64,000 bases of DNA from Aliikangiella sp. G2MR2-5 (lineage in GTDB: Bacteria > Pseudomonadota > Gammaproteobacteria > Enterobacterales > Kangiellaceae): positions 744,001 to 808,000 of the forward strand of contig NZ_JADPQF010000001.1 in NCBI RefSeq assembly GCF_015687155.1, written 5' to 3'. This document shows, piece by piece, positions 1 through 9,463 of the stretch. Position 1 is the stretch's first letter, and every line of letters starts with the position of its first letter. The notes under the pieces were generated by a model that did not search any database, was not told the origin of the DNA, and worked only from the letters and a program-made list of their open reading frames with translations. The translations under genes were made by a program, and so were the position numbers.

Positions 1-247
1 AGGAGAACATCTTGAATCAATTGAAATACCAACCCTGATTCTTCAAGGGGAAAGGGACACCTTTGGAACTCGTAATGAAATCAATGAGTGGAAATTAGCT
101 GAAGCTGTAAAGGTGTGCTTTCTTCCTGATGGAGATCACAGTTTCAAACCACGAGTAAAATCGGGACGGACTTTAGCTGATAATATGCAAACCGCTGCTC
201 ACGCTGTTGAAGATTTTCTAAAAGAGTTGGATAGCCAGTCGCTATAA
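1..247 (+). CDS. C-terminal part of an alpha/beta hydrolase (KANL3/Tex30-like)
   Basis: Partial gene whose 5' end lies outside the window; reading from base 2 gives 81 residues before TAA at 245-247. Two motifs identify the fold. LILQGERDTFG is the strand that carries the catalytic acid of alpha/beta hydrolases, and LPDGDHSFKP carries the catalytic histidine, as in the dienelactone-hydrolase/KANL3-Tex30 group. The nucleophile serine would be upstream and cannot be seen. Substrate unknown. A small inverted repeat (GCATAG/CTATGC, 264-281) follows, but it has no T-run, so I do not call it a terminator. Confidence 0.7.
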   Translation, partial: GEHLESIEIPTLILQGERDTFGTRNEINEWKLAEAVKVCFLPDGDHSFKPRVKSGRTLADNMQTAAHAVEDFLKELDSQSL

Positions 248-322
248 TGATCCTTCCTGGTTGGCATAGAGGTAGCTATGCTCTAGTATAAGCCTCGTTT
301 TCACTCCAAACTTCTATTAACT

Positions 323-1582
323 GTGTCTGTTTTATCAAATCGAATCAAAACTGAGCTTTTTAGCTGGACTTCATTGGCGTTTACACTGGCTTTGCTAGAA
401 GGTGGTGTCGCTGGAGTATTAATAAAAAATGGGTTTGAAGGGCAAGTTTCGGACTGGTTGTTAAATTTGTGTGTGGCTATCGCTACAGGTGCTCCCTACT
501 ACTCTAACTTAATCAGTTTTATCTGGGTAAAAATTAGCCATGGAAGAAATAAAGCAAAGCTCGTTTCAAATTTGGCTATACTGGTTTGTTTCGCCACGGT
601 TGGGATTAGTCAAGTTAGTTTTACTTCGAAAGGTTTGCTCAGTTTAATTGTTCTACTTGTGTTTGCCAGAATTTGCTGGTCTGGAATTTTGACGATTCGC
701 TCTCCAATTTGGAGAGATAACTATCCCAGGCATATTCGAGGTAAAGTCACTGCTAAGCTGGCCACAATGGCTTCGCTGTTAATGTCTCTGGCTGCTATTG
801 GCGCTGGTTGGCTTTTAGACTGGCACTTCTCGAGCTTTACCTGGATATACAGTGGATTTGCTTTGCTCTCTCTTACAGGCGCCTGGCGCTATCGATACCT
901 TTCCGTCAGACATCATCAAAAGCGAGTATCAGATGAAAAGTTAAGTGGTAAAAGCGCGTCTTTTCTTGAACTAATTTCTACTCTTCGACAAAATCGACCG
1001 TTTGCCAAATATATGCTATCTATGTTCGTTTTAGGTAGTGGAAACCTGATGTTTATGGCGCCACTTATTGTCTTTTTAAATGAGCATACCAGCCTCAATA
1101 AAACTAGCCAGATATTGATAACTACAGCCATTCCTTTGTCTCTGATTCCGGTAGCGGTTAACTGGTGGGCAAAATTGCTGGATGGAAATCATGTATTCCG
1201 TTTCCGAGCGATTCATAGTTGGGGATTCTTCAGTGCGTTACTACTTTTTAACATTGCGCAGTTTTCCGGTATTGAGTGGTTGTTTTTTATTGGAGCCTGT
1301 TGTTATGGCATTGCAATATCTGGCGGAGTGATAGGCTGGAATCTTGGACATAATGATTTTGTAGGCAAGGCCAGACCCATGGATTATATGGCAATTCACG
1401 TTACTCTAACTGGAATAAGGGGGCTACTGGCCCCGCTGATAGGTATCGTATTTTATCAATGGCTAAGCAATCAAACTGAAAATGCGAGCCAATACGCGCT
1501 ATTATTACCCTTAATGATAACAGGTTTAGGCGGTATTCTTTTTGTAATCTTTGATCGTCAACGGCTGAAAGGAAAGCTATGA
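323..1582 (+). CDS. Major facilitator superfamily transporter
   Basis: Predicted 419-residue inner-membrane protein with about twelve hydrophobic segments and a central basic cytoplasmic loop (about residues 195-225), which is the usual MFS layout. The motif WRDNYPRHIRGKVTAK near residues 133-148 resembles the conserved loop between helices of MFS drug/sugar permeases. Substrate unknown. The start is a GTG with no clear Shine-Dalgarno sequence, but it includes the first membrane helix and no better start is visible. The gene ends about 90 bp before the M61 peptidase, so the two may be co-transcribed. Confidence 0.75.
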   Translation: MSVLSNRIKTELFSWTSLAFTLALLEGGVAGVLIKNGFEGQVSDWLLNLCVAIATGAPYYSNLISFIWVKISHGRNKAKLVSNLAILVCFATVGISQVSFTSKGLLSLIVLLVFARICWSGILTIRSPIWRDNYPRHIRGKVTAKLATMASLLMSLAAIGAGWLLDWHFSSFTWIYSGFALLSLTGAWRYRYLSVRHHQKRVSDEKLSGKSASFLELISTLRQNRPFAKYMLSMFVLGSGNLMFMAPLIVFLNEHTSLNKTSQILITTAIPLSLIPVAVNWWAKLLDGNHVFRFRAIHSWGFFSALLLFNIAQFSGIEWLFFIGACCYGIAISGGVIGWNLGHNDFVGKARPMDYMAIHVTLTGIRGLLAPLIGIVFYQWLSNQTENASQYALLLPLMITGLGGILFVIFDRQRLKGKL

Positions 1583-1675
1583 TTGATATAAGACTATTTT
1601 TATCATGCTTAAACAAAAATTCTTAACACTATGGCACTTTGTGCCAAAACTTTATCCAGACGAGCAGGAAAACGG

Positions 1676-3481
1676 ATGATTCATTACACCATTGGATTCG
1701 AACAGGCAAATGCACACATCTTTGACATAAAACTAAATATTAATTTTCCACTGCATAAAGGTCAGCAGTTTTATCTTCCTGACTGGATTCCCGGCAGCTA
1801 TATGATTCGCGATTTTGCCAGGAATATCATCACTCTCGATGCAAATACGAAGGGGACTTCTGTTGGCTTTGAAAAGACCGGAAAGTCGGGTTGGCAATTG
1901 TTAGAAAATGTTGACTGCCTGGAGATTAACTATCAGGTTTATGCCTGGGATCTTTCTGTGAGGAGTGCACACCTTGACAATGTTCATGGGTTCTTCAATG
2001 GTACCAGCCTTTTCCTGGCGATTAAAAATTATGAATCAGAAAAGCACACCGTAATTCTTAATGCCTCTCTTTTAGCGAAAGATAATAATTGGATTGTAGC
2101 GACTGCGATGCCTGCGAAAAATATTGATTCTAACGGATTCGGAAAATATGTCAGCGATAATTATCAGGAATTAATTGACCATCCATTTGAATTTGGACAG
2201 CTAGTAAAAGTCAGTTTTGATGTTTTTGGGGTGCCTCATGACATGTTCTTTACAGAAGCTCCGCCCAGAGTTGACTGGGAAAGAATTGCAGCTGATCTTA
2301 AAAAGATTTGTGAGACAGAAGTTAAATTTTTTGGAGATGAAAAACCACCTTTTGAAAGGTACGTCTTCATGACGTTTGTGCAAAAGAAAGGGTTCGGCGG
2401 GTTAGAGCACATGGCTTCTACTGCGCTACATTGTAGTTTTGAGGACCTTCCACTTATCAGTGAAAATAGCGACAAAGTCGATGAAAATTATCGAACTTTC
2501 CTATCGCTCTGTTGCCATGAATATTTTCATAACTGGAATGTAAAACGAATCAAACCCGCAAGCTTCATTCCGATGAGCTTAAACAAGGAAGTTCATACAG
2601 AATTATTATGGTTTTTTGAGGGCATAACTTCTTATTATGATGAGTTGCTATTAGCTCGGTCGGGGGTGATACCTGTTGATGCATACCTTGATATGATCGC
2701 CAAACTATATACTCGAGTGATGCGAGGAAAAGGAAGATATAAACAAACTGTCACCGAATCCAGCTTTGACGCTTGGACAAAGTTTTACAAACAAGATGAA
2801 AATGCAATGAATGCAATAGTGAGTTATTACACCAAAGGGGCAATGGTTGCATTCTGTCTGGATCAGGAGATTCGTCATAAAACTAATGGAATGCAAAGTC
2901 TGGACGATTTAATGCGTGTTATCTGGCGAGACTATGGGAAGACCGGTCGAGGTCTGGGTGAGACTCAGGTACAACAGCTAGTGAAGGAGTTAACGGGACA
3001 AAGCTTTAATGAATTTTTTGACAAAGCACTCTATTCTACGGATGATCTTCCGCTAAAGGAGTACTTTGATCGTCTGGGCGTAAACTATCAACAAATTCCT
3101 CAGTATTTAGCTACCGAAAAGGGAGGCTATATTGATAAGCCGAAGGAACGACAGCCATTATCATTTTTAGGTGTAATCTGCCAGGCAGATCCGCTTGGAG
3201 CAAAGGTTAGCATCGTTTTTGAAGACAGTTGTGCTCAAATGGCGGGAATTTCTAGTGGCGATATTATAATTGCAATTGATGATATACGAATTACAGCTGA
3301 CGAGTTGGATAAGACAATCTCAAGAATACCGCTCTCTACTCAAGTTTCGATCAGTTATTTCAGAAGGGATAAATTATATCGTACAGAATGTACTTTGACT
3401 CATTCCGACGACAATACTGTCTACTTAAGCTTTCAAAATGAGAAACCTGCTGATGAAATAGTTAAATGGGTGCTTGGGTAG
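1676..3481 (+). CDS. M61 family glycyl aminopeptidase with PDZ domain
   Basis: Predicted 601-residue zinc metallopeptidase. The HEYFH motif has zinc ligands His281 and His285 and catalytic Glu282. FFEGITSYYDELL about 35 residues later supplies the third ligand (Glu), as in gluzincins of family M61. The N-terminal half is the beta-rich M61 N domain (DWIPGSYMIRDFARN), and the last ~90 residues form a PDZ domain (FLGVICQ..., MAGISSGDIIIAIDD). The frame is open to an ATG at 1631, but I chose the ATG at 1676: it has AGGA eight bases upstream, and MIHYTI matches how the family begins. No signal peptide is obvious, so it is probably cytoplasmic. Confidence 0.88.
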   Translation: MIHYTIGFEQANAHIFDIKLNINFPLHKGQQFYLPDWIPGSYMIRDFARNIITLDANTKGTSVGFEKTGKSGWQLLENVDCLEINYQVYAWDLSVRSAHLDNVHGFFNGTSLFLAIKNYESEKHTVILNASLLAKDNNWIVATAMPAKNIDSNGFGKYVSDNYQELIDHPFEFGQLVKVSFDVFGVPHDMFFTEAPPRVDWERIAADLKKICETEVKFFGDEKPPFERYVFMTFVQKKGFGGLEHMASTALHCSFEDLPLISENSDKVDENYRTFLSLCCHEYFHNWNVKRIKPASFIPMSLNKEVHTELLWFFEGITSYYDELLLARSGVIPVDAYLDMIAKLYTRVMRGKGRYKQTVTESSFDAWTKFYKQDENAMNAIVSYYTKGAMVAFCLDQEIRHKTNGMQSLDDLMRVIWRDYGKTGRGLGETQVQQLVKELTGQSFNEFFDKALYSTDDLPLKEYFDRLGVNYQQIPQYLATEKGGYIDKPKERQPLSFLGVICQADPLGAKVSIVFEDSCAQMAGISSGDIIIAIDDIRITADELDKTISRIPLSTQVSISYFRRDKLYRTECTLTHSDDNTVYLSFQNEKPADEIVKWVLG

Positions 3482-3559
3482 TTCTATTTGCGATATATTG
3501 TAGATTTAAGTGAACGCTATTTAGAAAATAATGAATTTACTAAAAAATATGAGAATAAA

Positions 3560-4369
3560 ATGAAAATAATTAGTTTTAATATTAACAGCTTGAGAGCAAG
3601 ACCTCACCAACTTGAAGCCATTGTTGACAGGCATCAACCTGATGTAATCGCACTTCAGGAGACTAAAGTTGATGACCCTGAATTCCCTGTCGAAATAATA
3701 GAATCTATTGGTTATCACGCCGTATACCATGGACAAAAAGGACACTACGGTGTCGCAACTTTAAGCAAGGAAGAGCCCCTTGGTTTTCAAAAAGGATTCC
3801 CCGGGGATGATGACAATGCACAAAAGCGAGCTTTGATCACCGAACACAAAGGAGAAACTGAATCGGTCTTTATATTTAATGGTTATTTCCCTCAAGGCGA
3901 AAGCAGGGAACACCCGACCAAGTTTCCCGCAAAACAAAAGTTTTACAATGATCTGAATGATTATCTTGATACTGAACGAATGATGAAAAACTGGGTAGTG
4001 GTTGGCGACATGAATATTTCATTTAAAGATCAAGATATTGGAATAGGGCCGCAAAATGCAAAACGATGGCTAAGAACCGGTAAATGTAGCTTTTTGCCGG
4101 AAGAGCGTGAATGGTTGCAGAAAATTGTGGATAAAGGCTTCGGCGATACGTTTCGAAAATATTATCCAGATGTAGAAGATCGATTCAGCTGGTTTGATTA
4201 TCGAAGTAAAGGATTTGATGATGAGCCTAAAAGAGGACTTAGAATCGATTTGATTTTAGCAAGCATGGGACTTTATGAGAAATGTACTGAAGCAGGAATT
4301 GATTATGAAATCCGTGGTATGGAAAAACCAAGTGATCATGCTCCTATCTGGGCTTCATTTGACGTTTAG
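3560..4369 (+). CDS. xthA: Exodeoxyribonuclease III
   Basis: Predicted 269 residues, the same size as E. coli XthA. It removes nucleotides from 3' ends of duplex DNA and cuts at abasic sites in base-excision repair. Visible EEP-fold motifs are [14 protein letters not shown] at the N-terminus, [12 protein letters not shown] (metal-binding Glu), NGYFPQGES (Tyr), GDMNIS (Asp/Asn) and the C-terminal SDHAPIW (catalytic Asp-His). The open frame extends 24 codons upstream, but those residues match nothing in the family and the ATG at 3560 gives the conserved N-terminus. The ribosome site is weak (GAG about 8 bases upstream). Confidence 0.95.
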   Translation: MKIISFNINSLRARPHQLEAIVDRHQPDVIALQETKVDDPEFPVEIIESIGYHAVYHGQKGHYGVATLSKEEPLGFQKGFPGDDDNAQKRALITEHKGETESVFIFNGYFPQGESREHPTKFPAKQKFYNDLNDYLDTERMMKNWVVVGDMNISFKDQDIGIGPQNAKRWLRTGKCSFLPEEREWLQKIVDKGFGDTFRKYYPDVEDRFSWFDYRSKGFDDEPKRGLRIDLILASMGLYEKCTEAGIDYEIRGMEKPSDHAPIWASFDV

Positions 4370-4446
4370 GTGTGTTCTAATTTTAGGAATATTCTAAGTT
4401 TAGCAATCTTCTAAGTCCGCTCATTACCAGTTTTCCGGAAACATAA

Positions 4447-5613
4447 ATGATTAAAGATCGATTACACAGTAAGCTGAAAGATGTAGGTACCAGTATCTTT
4501 ACTGAAATGTCTGCGTTGTCCAATCAATATGGAGCGTTAAACCTTTCTCAAGGATTTCCCGAGTTTGATGCTCCTGAACAACTAAAAGAGAATGTTCTAA
4601 GTGCGATTAAAGAAGGATTAAATCAATATGCTCCGTCGACAGGACTACCAATCTTAAATGAGCAGATTGCTAAACTGGTTGAAAGGAAGTATCAAAGCTC
4701 TCTTAATCCTGCTGATAATATTACAGTGACTTCCGGCGCGACCGAAGCTTTGTTTGTAGCGATACAAGCAATTGTAAAGCAGGGAGATGAAGTGATTGTA
4801 TTCGATCCTGCATATGACTCTTATGAACCAGCGGTTAATTTAGCCGGAGGTACCTGTATTCATGTGCCTTTATCTGCTCCTTTGTACAGCGTCGACTGGG
4901 AAGTAGTTGGTTCGAAAATTAATAGTAGAACTTGCTTAATCATAATTAATTCTCCACATAATCCGACTGGAACTTTATTATCAAGTGAAGATATGGAGAT
5001 ACTTCAGGAGCTGGTAATACAAAATAATCTTTATCTGCTAAGTGATGAAGTTTATGAATTTATTACTTTTGATGACAGACAGCATGAAAGTGTTCATCGA
5101 TATCCTGAACTGTTTGCACGAAGTTTTATTGTTTCCAGTTTTGGGAAAACATTTCACTGTACCGGATGGAAACTTGGTTATTGTTGTGCTCCAGGTGAAT
5201 TAACTAATGAGTTTAGAAAAATTCATCAATTTGTAACCTTCTCCAGTTTCACGCCTGCACAAGCAGGGGTAGCAAAAATGTTAAATCAATTACCGGAACA
5301 TATTGATCAACTACCATTATTCTACCAGCAGAAAAGAGATTTTCTGGCAAATGCCCTTCGAGAAAGTCAGTTAGATATATTAACTTCCGAAGGAACCTAC
5401 TTTATGTTGATAGATTATAGTCAGGTTTCTGATTTGCAGGATGTCGATTTTTGTCATTGGTTAACTAAAGAAAAGGGAATCGCAGCTATACCTCTCAGTC
5501 CTTTTTATGCCAAAAGCGAAAGAGCAAACTATCAAGCCAAAGTAGTGAGGCTTTGCTTTGCCAAGTCTGAAGCAACACTTGCGCAAGCCGCAGAAATATT
5601 GTCTCAGTTATAG
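4447..5613 (+). CDS. ybdL: Methionine aminotransferase (YbdL-type, PLP-dependent)
   Basis: Predicted 388-residue fold-type I aminotransferase. SSFGKTFHCTGWKLGY holds the Schiff-base Lys234, and NSPHNPTGTLL, SDEVYEFITFD and the N-terminal LSQGFPEF are class I/II hallmarks. YbdL-type enzymes transaminate methionine and related amino acids, giving keto acids such as 2-keto-4-methylthiobutyrate. The next gene is an omega-amidase of the YafV type; this pairing of a glutamine/methionine transaminase with an omega-amidase that removes alpha-ketoglutaramate is well known and supports a methionine-salvage role. A kynurenine/glutamine transaminase is the alternative. Confidence 0.85.
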   Translation: MIKDRLHSKLKDVGTSIFTEMSALSNQYGALNLSQGFPEFDAPEQLKENVLSAIKEGLNQYAPSTGLPILNEQIAKLVERKYQSSLNPADNITVTSGATEALFVAIQAIVKQGDEVIVFDPAYDSYEPAVNLAGGTCIHVPLSAPLYSVDWEVVGSKINSRTCLIIINSPHNPTGTLLSSEDMEILQELVIQNNLYLLSDEVYEFITFDDRQHESVHRYPELFARSFIVSSFGKTFHCTGWKLGYCCAPGELTNEFRKIHQFVTFSSFTPAQAGVAKMLNQLPEHIDQLPLFYQQKRDFLANALRESQLDILTSEGTYFMLIDYSQVSDLQDVDFCHWLTKEKGIAAIPLSPFYAKSERANYQAKVVRLCFAKSEATLAQAAEILSQL

Positions 5614-5663
5614 CTCACACTGTTTGCGGACGGTTCATTATTCATTTTGCAAAGGAGAGGGTT

Positions 5664-6443
5664 TTGTCGCGATTGAAAATAGCAGCTATCCAGATGAATA
5701 TTCGTTGGTTAGATAAAGAGTCCAATCTACAAGAACTGGATCGACTACTGGAATTGCTGGGTGCACCTGACTTGATTTTGCTGCCAGAAACATTTTCTAC
5801 CGGCTTTGCAATTGATTGTGATGCTTGTAAAGAGCCTGCAGGTGGTGGTCGTGTACTTGAATGGATGAAGCGAAAGGCGCACAATAAATCTTCTGTTATT
5901 GCAGGCTCGGTACTTGTTGAATGCCAGGGCAAAAAGGTGAACCGTTTCTATTGGGTCTACCCGGAAGGTAAAGTTTGCTACTACGATAAACGCCATCTTT
6001 TTCGGATGGGAAATGAACAGGAGCATGTTATCGCTGGCACTAGACGAGAAATAGTTGATGTTTGTGGAATAAAAATACTACCAATTGTTTGCTATGATTT
6101 AAGGTTTCCTGTTTGGTCCAGAAACAACAATGATTATGACTTGATGATCAATGTTGCTAATTGGCCTGCCATTCGCAGAAATGTATGGGATATATTGCTA
6201 AAGGCCAGAGCGATCGAAAATCAATGTTTTGTTGTGGGTGTTAATCGTATTGGGGAAGATGGCAAAGGTGTCGAACACTCTGGAGGAACTGCAGTCTATA
6301 ATTATCTAGGAGAAACGCTTGTTTCTGCGTCAGATGATACAGAAGAAATTGTTGAGTTTGAAATTGATTTTGCTGAACTGGAGAATTTCAAGGCCAAATT
6401 TCCAGCTTACCTGGATGCTGATGAGTTCAATATCATAAAGTAA
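5664..6443 (+). CDS. yafV: Omega-amidase (YafV, carbon-nitrogen hydrolase family)
   Basis: Predicted 259-residue nitrilase-superfamily amidase. The catalytic triad is visible as Glu42 (LLPETFSTGF), the lysine in YYDKRHLF and Cys143 (LPIVCYDLRFPVW). The family hydrolyses alpha-ketoglutaramate or alpha-ketosuccinamate, the products of glutamine/asparagine transamination. The start is TTG at 5664: it has a strong AAGGAGAGG upstream, and the first conserved strand (LKIAAIQMNI) begins at residue 4, so the later ATG at 5694 would cut the fold. It lies 50 bp after the aminotransferase, probably in one transcript. Confidence 0.9.
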   Translation: MSRLKIAAIQMNIRWLDKESNLQELDRLLELLGAPDLILLPETFSTGFAIDCDACKEPAGGGRVLEWMKRKAHNKSSVIAGSVLVECQGKKVNRFYWVYPEGKVCYYDKRHLFRMGNEQEHVIAGTRREIVDVCGIKILPIVCYDLRFPVWSRNNNDYDLMINVANWPAIRRNVWDILLKARAIENQCFVVGVNRIGEDGKGVEHSGGTAVYNYLGETLVSASDDTEEIVEFEIDFAELENFKAKFPAYLDADEFNIIK

Positions 6444-6484
6444 TTTAAATGCAATTCCTGTATAGCTAAGCGGGGAAAAGTCAC

Positions 6485-7432
6485 TTGAGATTGAATGGAA
6501 TAGAGGAAAATATTACGAGCTCCATCCTGGAGTCCATTAATGCGAACTCTATTGAAAACTGGATTCTAACCGGCTTGCAACCTGTTTCAGGTGGTGATAT
6601 TAACGAGGCTTTCGCTTTAACTCTTTCTAGACCATCTAATTCTAATGCTGAAAATTCCAGTCAACGAAAAATTTTTGTTAAGTTAAACTCGCGAAAAAAT
6701 TCCGTTTTTTTTAAGAGTGAGTCAATAGCGCTTGAACTGATTAACCTGTCTCGTCAAATTAAGTGCCCCAGAGTGATTTCGCGCGGTGAAGTTGGTGACT
6801 TTGCTTATCTGGTACTGGAGTTTATACCATTGAACAAAAAAGGAGACATAAAGCGGTTTGCGCAAGAACTGGCAATGCTTCATGCAAATAATTTAAGTAA
6901 AAATGGCTACTATGGATTTTATGAAAATAATTTCATTGGTGCGACACCTCAGGTTAATACTTGGAAAGCCAACTGGGTTGAGTTCTTTGCTCAGTGTAGG
7001 TTATCAACCCAACTAAAACTTTTAAAGAAAAAGGGATTGTCTTCCAGGGATTATCAAAAAGCTATCGGGCTAATCGATGAGCTACCGGTATTCTTTGAAA
7101 ACTATCAGCCAAAGGCTTCATTTGTACATGGTGATCTTTGGTCAGGTAATTATGCTTTTAATGAACAAGGGGATCCTATTATATTTGATCCTGCAAGCTA
7201 CTACGGCGACCATGAGGTTGATCTTGCAATGTTAGAGCTTTTTGGTGAACCAGGAGAAGAGTTTTATTCAGCCTATGAAAAGTGTTTTCCAATAAATCAA
7301 GGATACAGGTATCGAAAAAGCCTCTACAATCTATATCACATTCTAAATCATGCAAATCTGTTTGGCGGAAGCTATTATTCTCAGGCTATGAGTATGGTTG
7401 ACCAACTAATCAGCTTCGCCAGAAAATTCTAG
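6485..7432 (+). CDS. Fructosamine kinase family protein
   Basis: Predicted 315-residue aminoglycoside-phosphotransferase-fold kinase. FVHGDLWSGNYAF is the catalytic-loop motif of the fructosamine/ketosamine kinase family and DPASYYGDHEVDLAM the metal-binding DxD-type segment; GGDINEAF near the N-terminus matches the nucleotide-loop region. Relatives phosphorylate fructosamines or ribulosamines on glycated proteins or free amines, leading to deglycation; the real substrate cannot be read from sequence. The start is TTG at 6485 with GGGGAAAAG upstream. It lies 41 bp after yafV. Confidence 0.85.
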   Translation: MRLNGIEENITSSILESINANSIENWILTGLQPVSGGDINEAFALTLSRPSNSNAENSSQRKIFVKLNSRKNSVFFKSESIALELINLSRQIKCPRVISRGEVGDFAYLVLEFIPLNKKGDIKRFAQELAMLHANNLSKNGYYGFYENNFIGATPQVNTWKANWVEFFAQCRLSTQLKLLKKKGLSSRDYQKAIGLIDELPVFFENYQPKASFVHGDLWSGNYAFNEQGDPIIFDPASYYGDHEVDLAMLELFGEPGEEFYSAYEKCFPINQGYRYRKSLYNLYHILNHANLFGGSYYSQAMSMVDQLISFARKF

Positions 7433-7549
7433 CGCTATTAAATTTACCGGGAAAAAGAAATAAAATGTGACGAATATATCTATCATAGACTTGAAATTGG
7501 TACTTTGTTAACTCATTCTTTACTAATTATCCGTTAAAGTGATTTTCTA

Positions 7550-8470
7550 ATGCATAAAAAACTCGAGCAAGTTATTGGGCTACTTAACAAAATTATCTTA
7601 GGAAAAGAGCAGCAAATAAAGCTTGCAGTTGCTTGTCTACTGGCCAGAGGGCACCTTCTAATTGAGGACCTGCCTGGCATGGGGAAAACAACCCTTGCTC
7701 ATGCTTTAGCTAAAGTTCTAGGACTAGATTTTCAACGAATCCAGTTTACCAGTGATCTATTACCCGCAGATATTATAGGTTCAGCTATTTATCGCCGAAG
7801 TGATGAGACATTCAAGTTTCATCAGGGGCCCATCTTCACTCAAGTTATATTAGCTGATGAGGTTAATCGAGCGACGCCAAAGTCGCAAAGTGCATTATTG
7901 GAAGCAATGGAAGAGTATCAGGTAACGTCAGAAGGAGTGAGTCGCAAACTTCCTGAGCCTTTCTTTGTTATTGCAACACAAAACCCATTTCACCAAATCG
8001 GAACATATCCGCTACCTGAGTCTCAATTGGACCGCTTCTTAATTCGAATTTCCCTGGGATATCCCGCAGCGAAAGTAGAGCGTTTGTTGTTTAAAGGGCA
8101 AGAAACACGAGCTCAAATAGAAAAGCTTGAGCCCTTGCTTCATGCAAGTCAAATGTTGGACTACCAGTCCGAGGTAGAAAAAATAAATACGTCAGATACG
8201 CTACTCGATTATTTACAGGATTTGATTGAGGCAACCAGACAGAGTAACCAGTGGTTACACGGACTCTCTCCTCGAGGAGGACTTAGTTTGCTTAAAGCCG
8301 CTAAGGCATGGGCGTTTCTGGACGGAAGGAACTTTGTGCTTCCTGAAGATATTCAGGCTGTATGGTTGGCTGTTACTGGTCACAGGCTTTTAAATCAATC
8401 TGGAAGTAGGGCTGCTGGAGATGAAAGCCTTTTAGCTAAATTAATCAGCGAAACATCAATACCCAGGTAA
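7550..8470 (+). CDS. MoxR-family AAA+ ATPase
   Basis: Predicted 306-residue ATPase. Walker A is EDLPGMGKTT (Lys46), Walker B ILADEVNRA, followed by sensor and AAA lid segments (GTYPLPESQLDRF, PEDIQAVW). MoxR proteins act as chaperones for assembling partner complexes. It heads a three-gene operon with a DUF58 protein and a transglutaminase-like membrane protein, a conserved arrangement in Gammaproteobacteria (the tgpA region of Pseudomonas). Spacing to the next gene is 12 bp. Its client is presumably one of those partners, which is an inference. Confidence 0.92.
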   Translation: MHKKLEQVIGLLNKIILGKEQQIKLAVACLLARGHLLIEDLPGMGKTTLAHALAKVLGLDFQRIQFTSDLLPADIIGSAIYRRSDETFKFHQGPIFTQVILADEVNRATPKSQSALLEAMEEYQVTSEGVSRKLPEPFFVIATQNPFHQIGTYPLPESQLDRFLIRISLGYPAAKVERLLFKGQETRAQIEKLEPLLHASQMLDYQSEVEKINTSDTLLDYLQDLIEATRQSNQWLHGLSPRGGLSLLKAAKAWAFLDGRNFVLPEDIQAVWLAVTGHRLLNQSGSRAAGDESLLAKLISETSIPR

Positions 8471-8482
8471 GAGAGGGAGTTG

Positions 8483-9463
8483 ATGATTACCCAAATCCGT
8501 TTGAAAGCCTATAAATGGTTCGGTAAGCGAATGCCCTGTGGCGATATTGTGGAGTTTAATCAGCGATCCACCTATATCTGGCCTGCAGCTAGTGGCTATT
8601 TCTTAATATTTATTATCTTGCTGATGATGGTTGGCGCGACTAATTACCAAAACAACCTTGCCTTTTTACTAACTTTTTTAATAGTCGGCATTGGCCTGGC
8701 CACTATTATATTTACTTTTAAAAACCTTCAAGGTATCCAGTTCGCTCTTCGTGGTCATGGAGAGCTGTTTTGCGAAGAGTTTGCAGAGGTAGAGATTAGT
8801 TTGACTAGTCTTACCGGTACCAAACATTCGGCAATTGGAATAGGTTGGAGTCTGGAAGAGTTAGTATGGACTGATGTTGAGCCTGATGAGCCATCTCTTG
8901 TTCGCTTAAGTTTCAAAGCAAAACGCAGAGGTCAGGTTCCCTTGGAACGAATTCTGGTGACCAGCTATTTTCCTTTTGGCTGGTTAAGAACCTGGTCCTT
9001 TTTTGGTTTCAGTTCAACCGTTCTGGTGTATCCAAAGCCAGTGGAACCTCCTCCTGTATTTGAGAGCGTTGGTAATCAGGAAGAAGAACAAGGACATAAA
9101 AAAAGAGGCAGTGAGGACTTTTTTGGCCTCAAGAGCTATGAGATTGGCGAGCCACTATCGCGTATAGATTGGAAATCTTTTGCTCGCGAAAAGGGGCTTT
9201 ATGTTCGAGAGTTTGCAGTCTTTCAAGGAACTCAACTTTGTTTTGACTGGGATGATTATGCGGGGACCGATGACGAACTTCGTTTGTCTTATCTGACTTT
9301 TCTGGTTATCCAGGCTGCACAACAGCAGATAGGCTACTCCCTGAAGTTACCTGGAGAATACATCATGTTTGATGAAGGTGAAGCGCATCGTAATAATTGT
9401 CTTAAAGTGCTGGCTCTTTACGATACACAAAGTAAAGAAGCAAGGGAAAGAAGCCTGCAATGA
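8483..9463 (+). CDS. DUF58 domain membrane protein
   Basis: Predicted 326 residues. Two hydrophobic helices near the N-terminus (about residues 30-75) precede a soluble part. The DUF58 signature is visible near residues 210-240 (SEDFFGLKSYEIGEPLSRIDW, split here around the R-IDWKSFAR core), followed by REFAVFQG. DUF58 proteins nearly always sit beside MoxR ATPases and are thought to be part of a membrane-linked complex; no enzymatic activity is assigned. I chose ATG at 8483 over the adjacent in-frame TTG at 8480, with GAGAGGGAG just upstream. The stop overlaps the next start (ATGA). Confidence 0.88.
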   Translation: MITQIRLKAYKWFGKRMPCGDIVEFNQRSTYIWPAASGYFLIFIILLMMVGATNYQNNLAFLLTFLIVGIGLATIIFTFKNLQGIQFALRGHGELFCEEFAEVEISLTSLTGTKHSAIGIGWSLEELVWTDVEPDEPSLVRLSFKAKRRGQVPLERILVTSYFPFGWLRTWSFFGFSSTVLVYPKPVEPPPVFESVGNQEEEQGHKKRGSEDFFGLKSYEIGEPLSRIDWKSFAREKGLYVREFAVFQGTQLCFDWDDYAGTDDELRLSYLTFLVIQAAQQQIGYSLKLPGEYIMFDEGEAHRNNCLKVLALYDTQSKEARERSLQ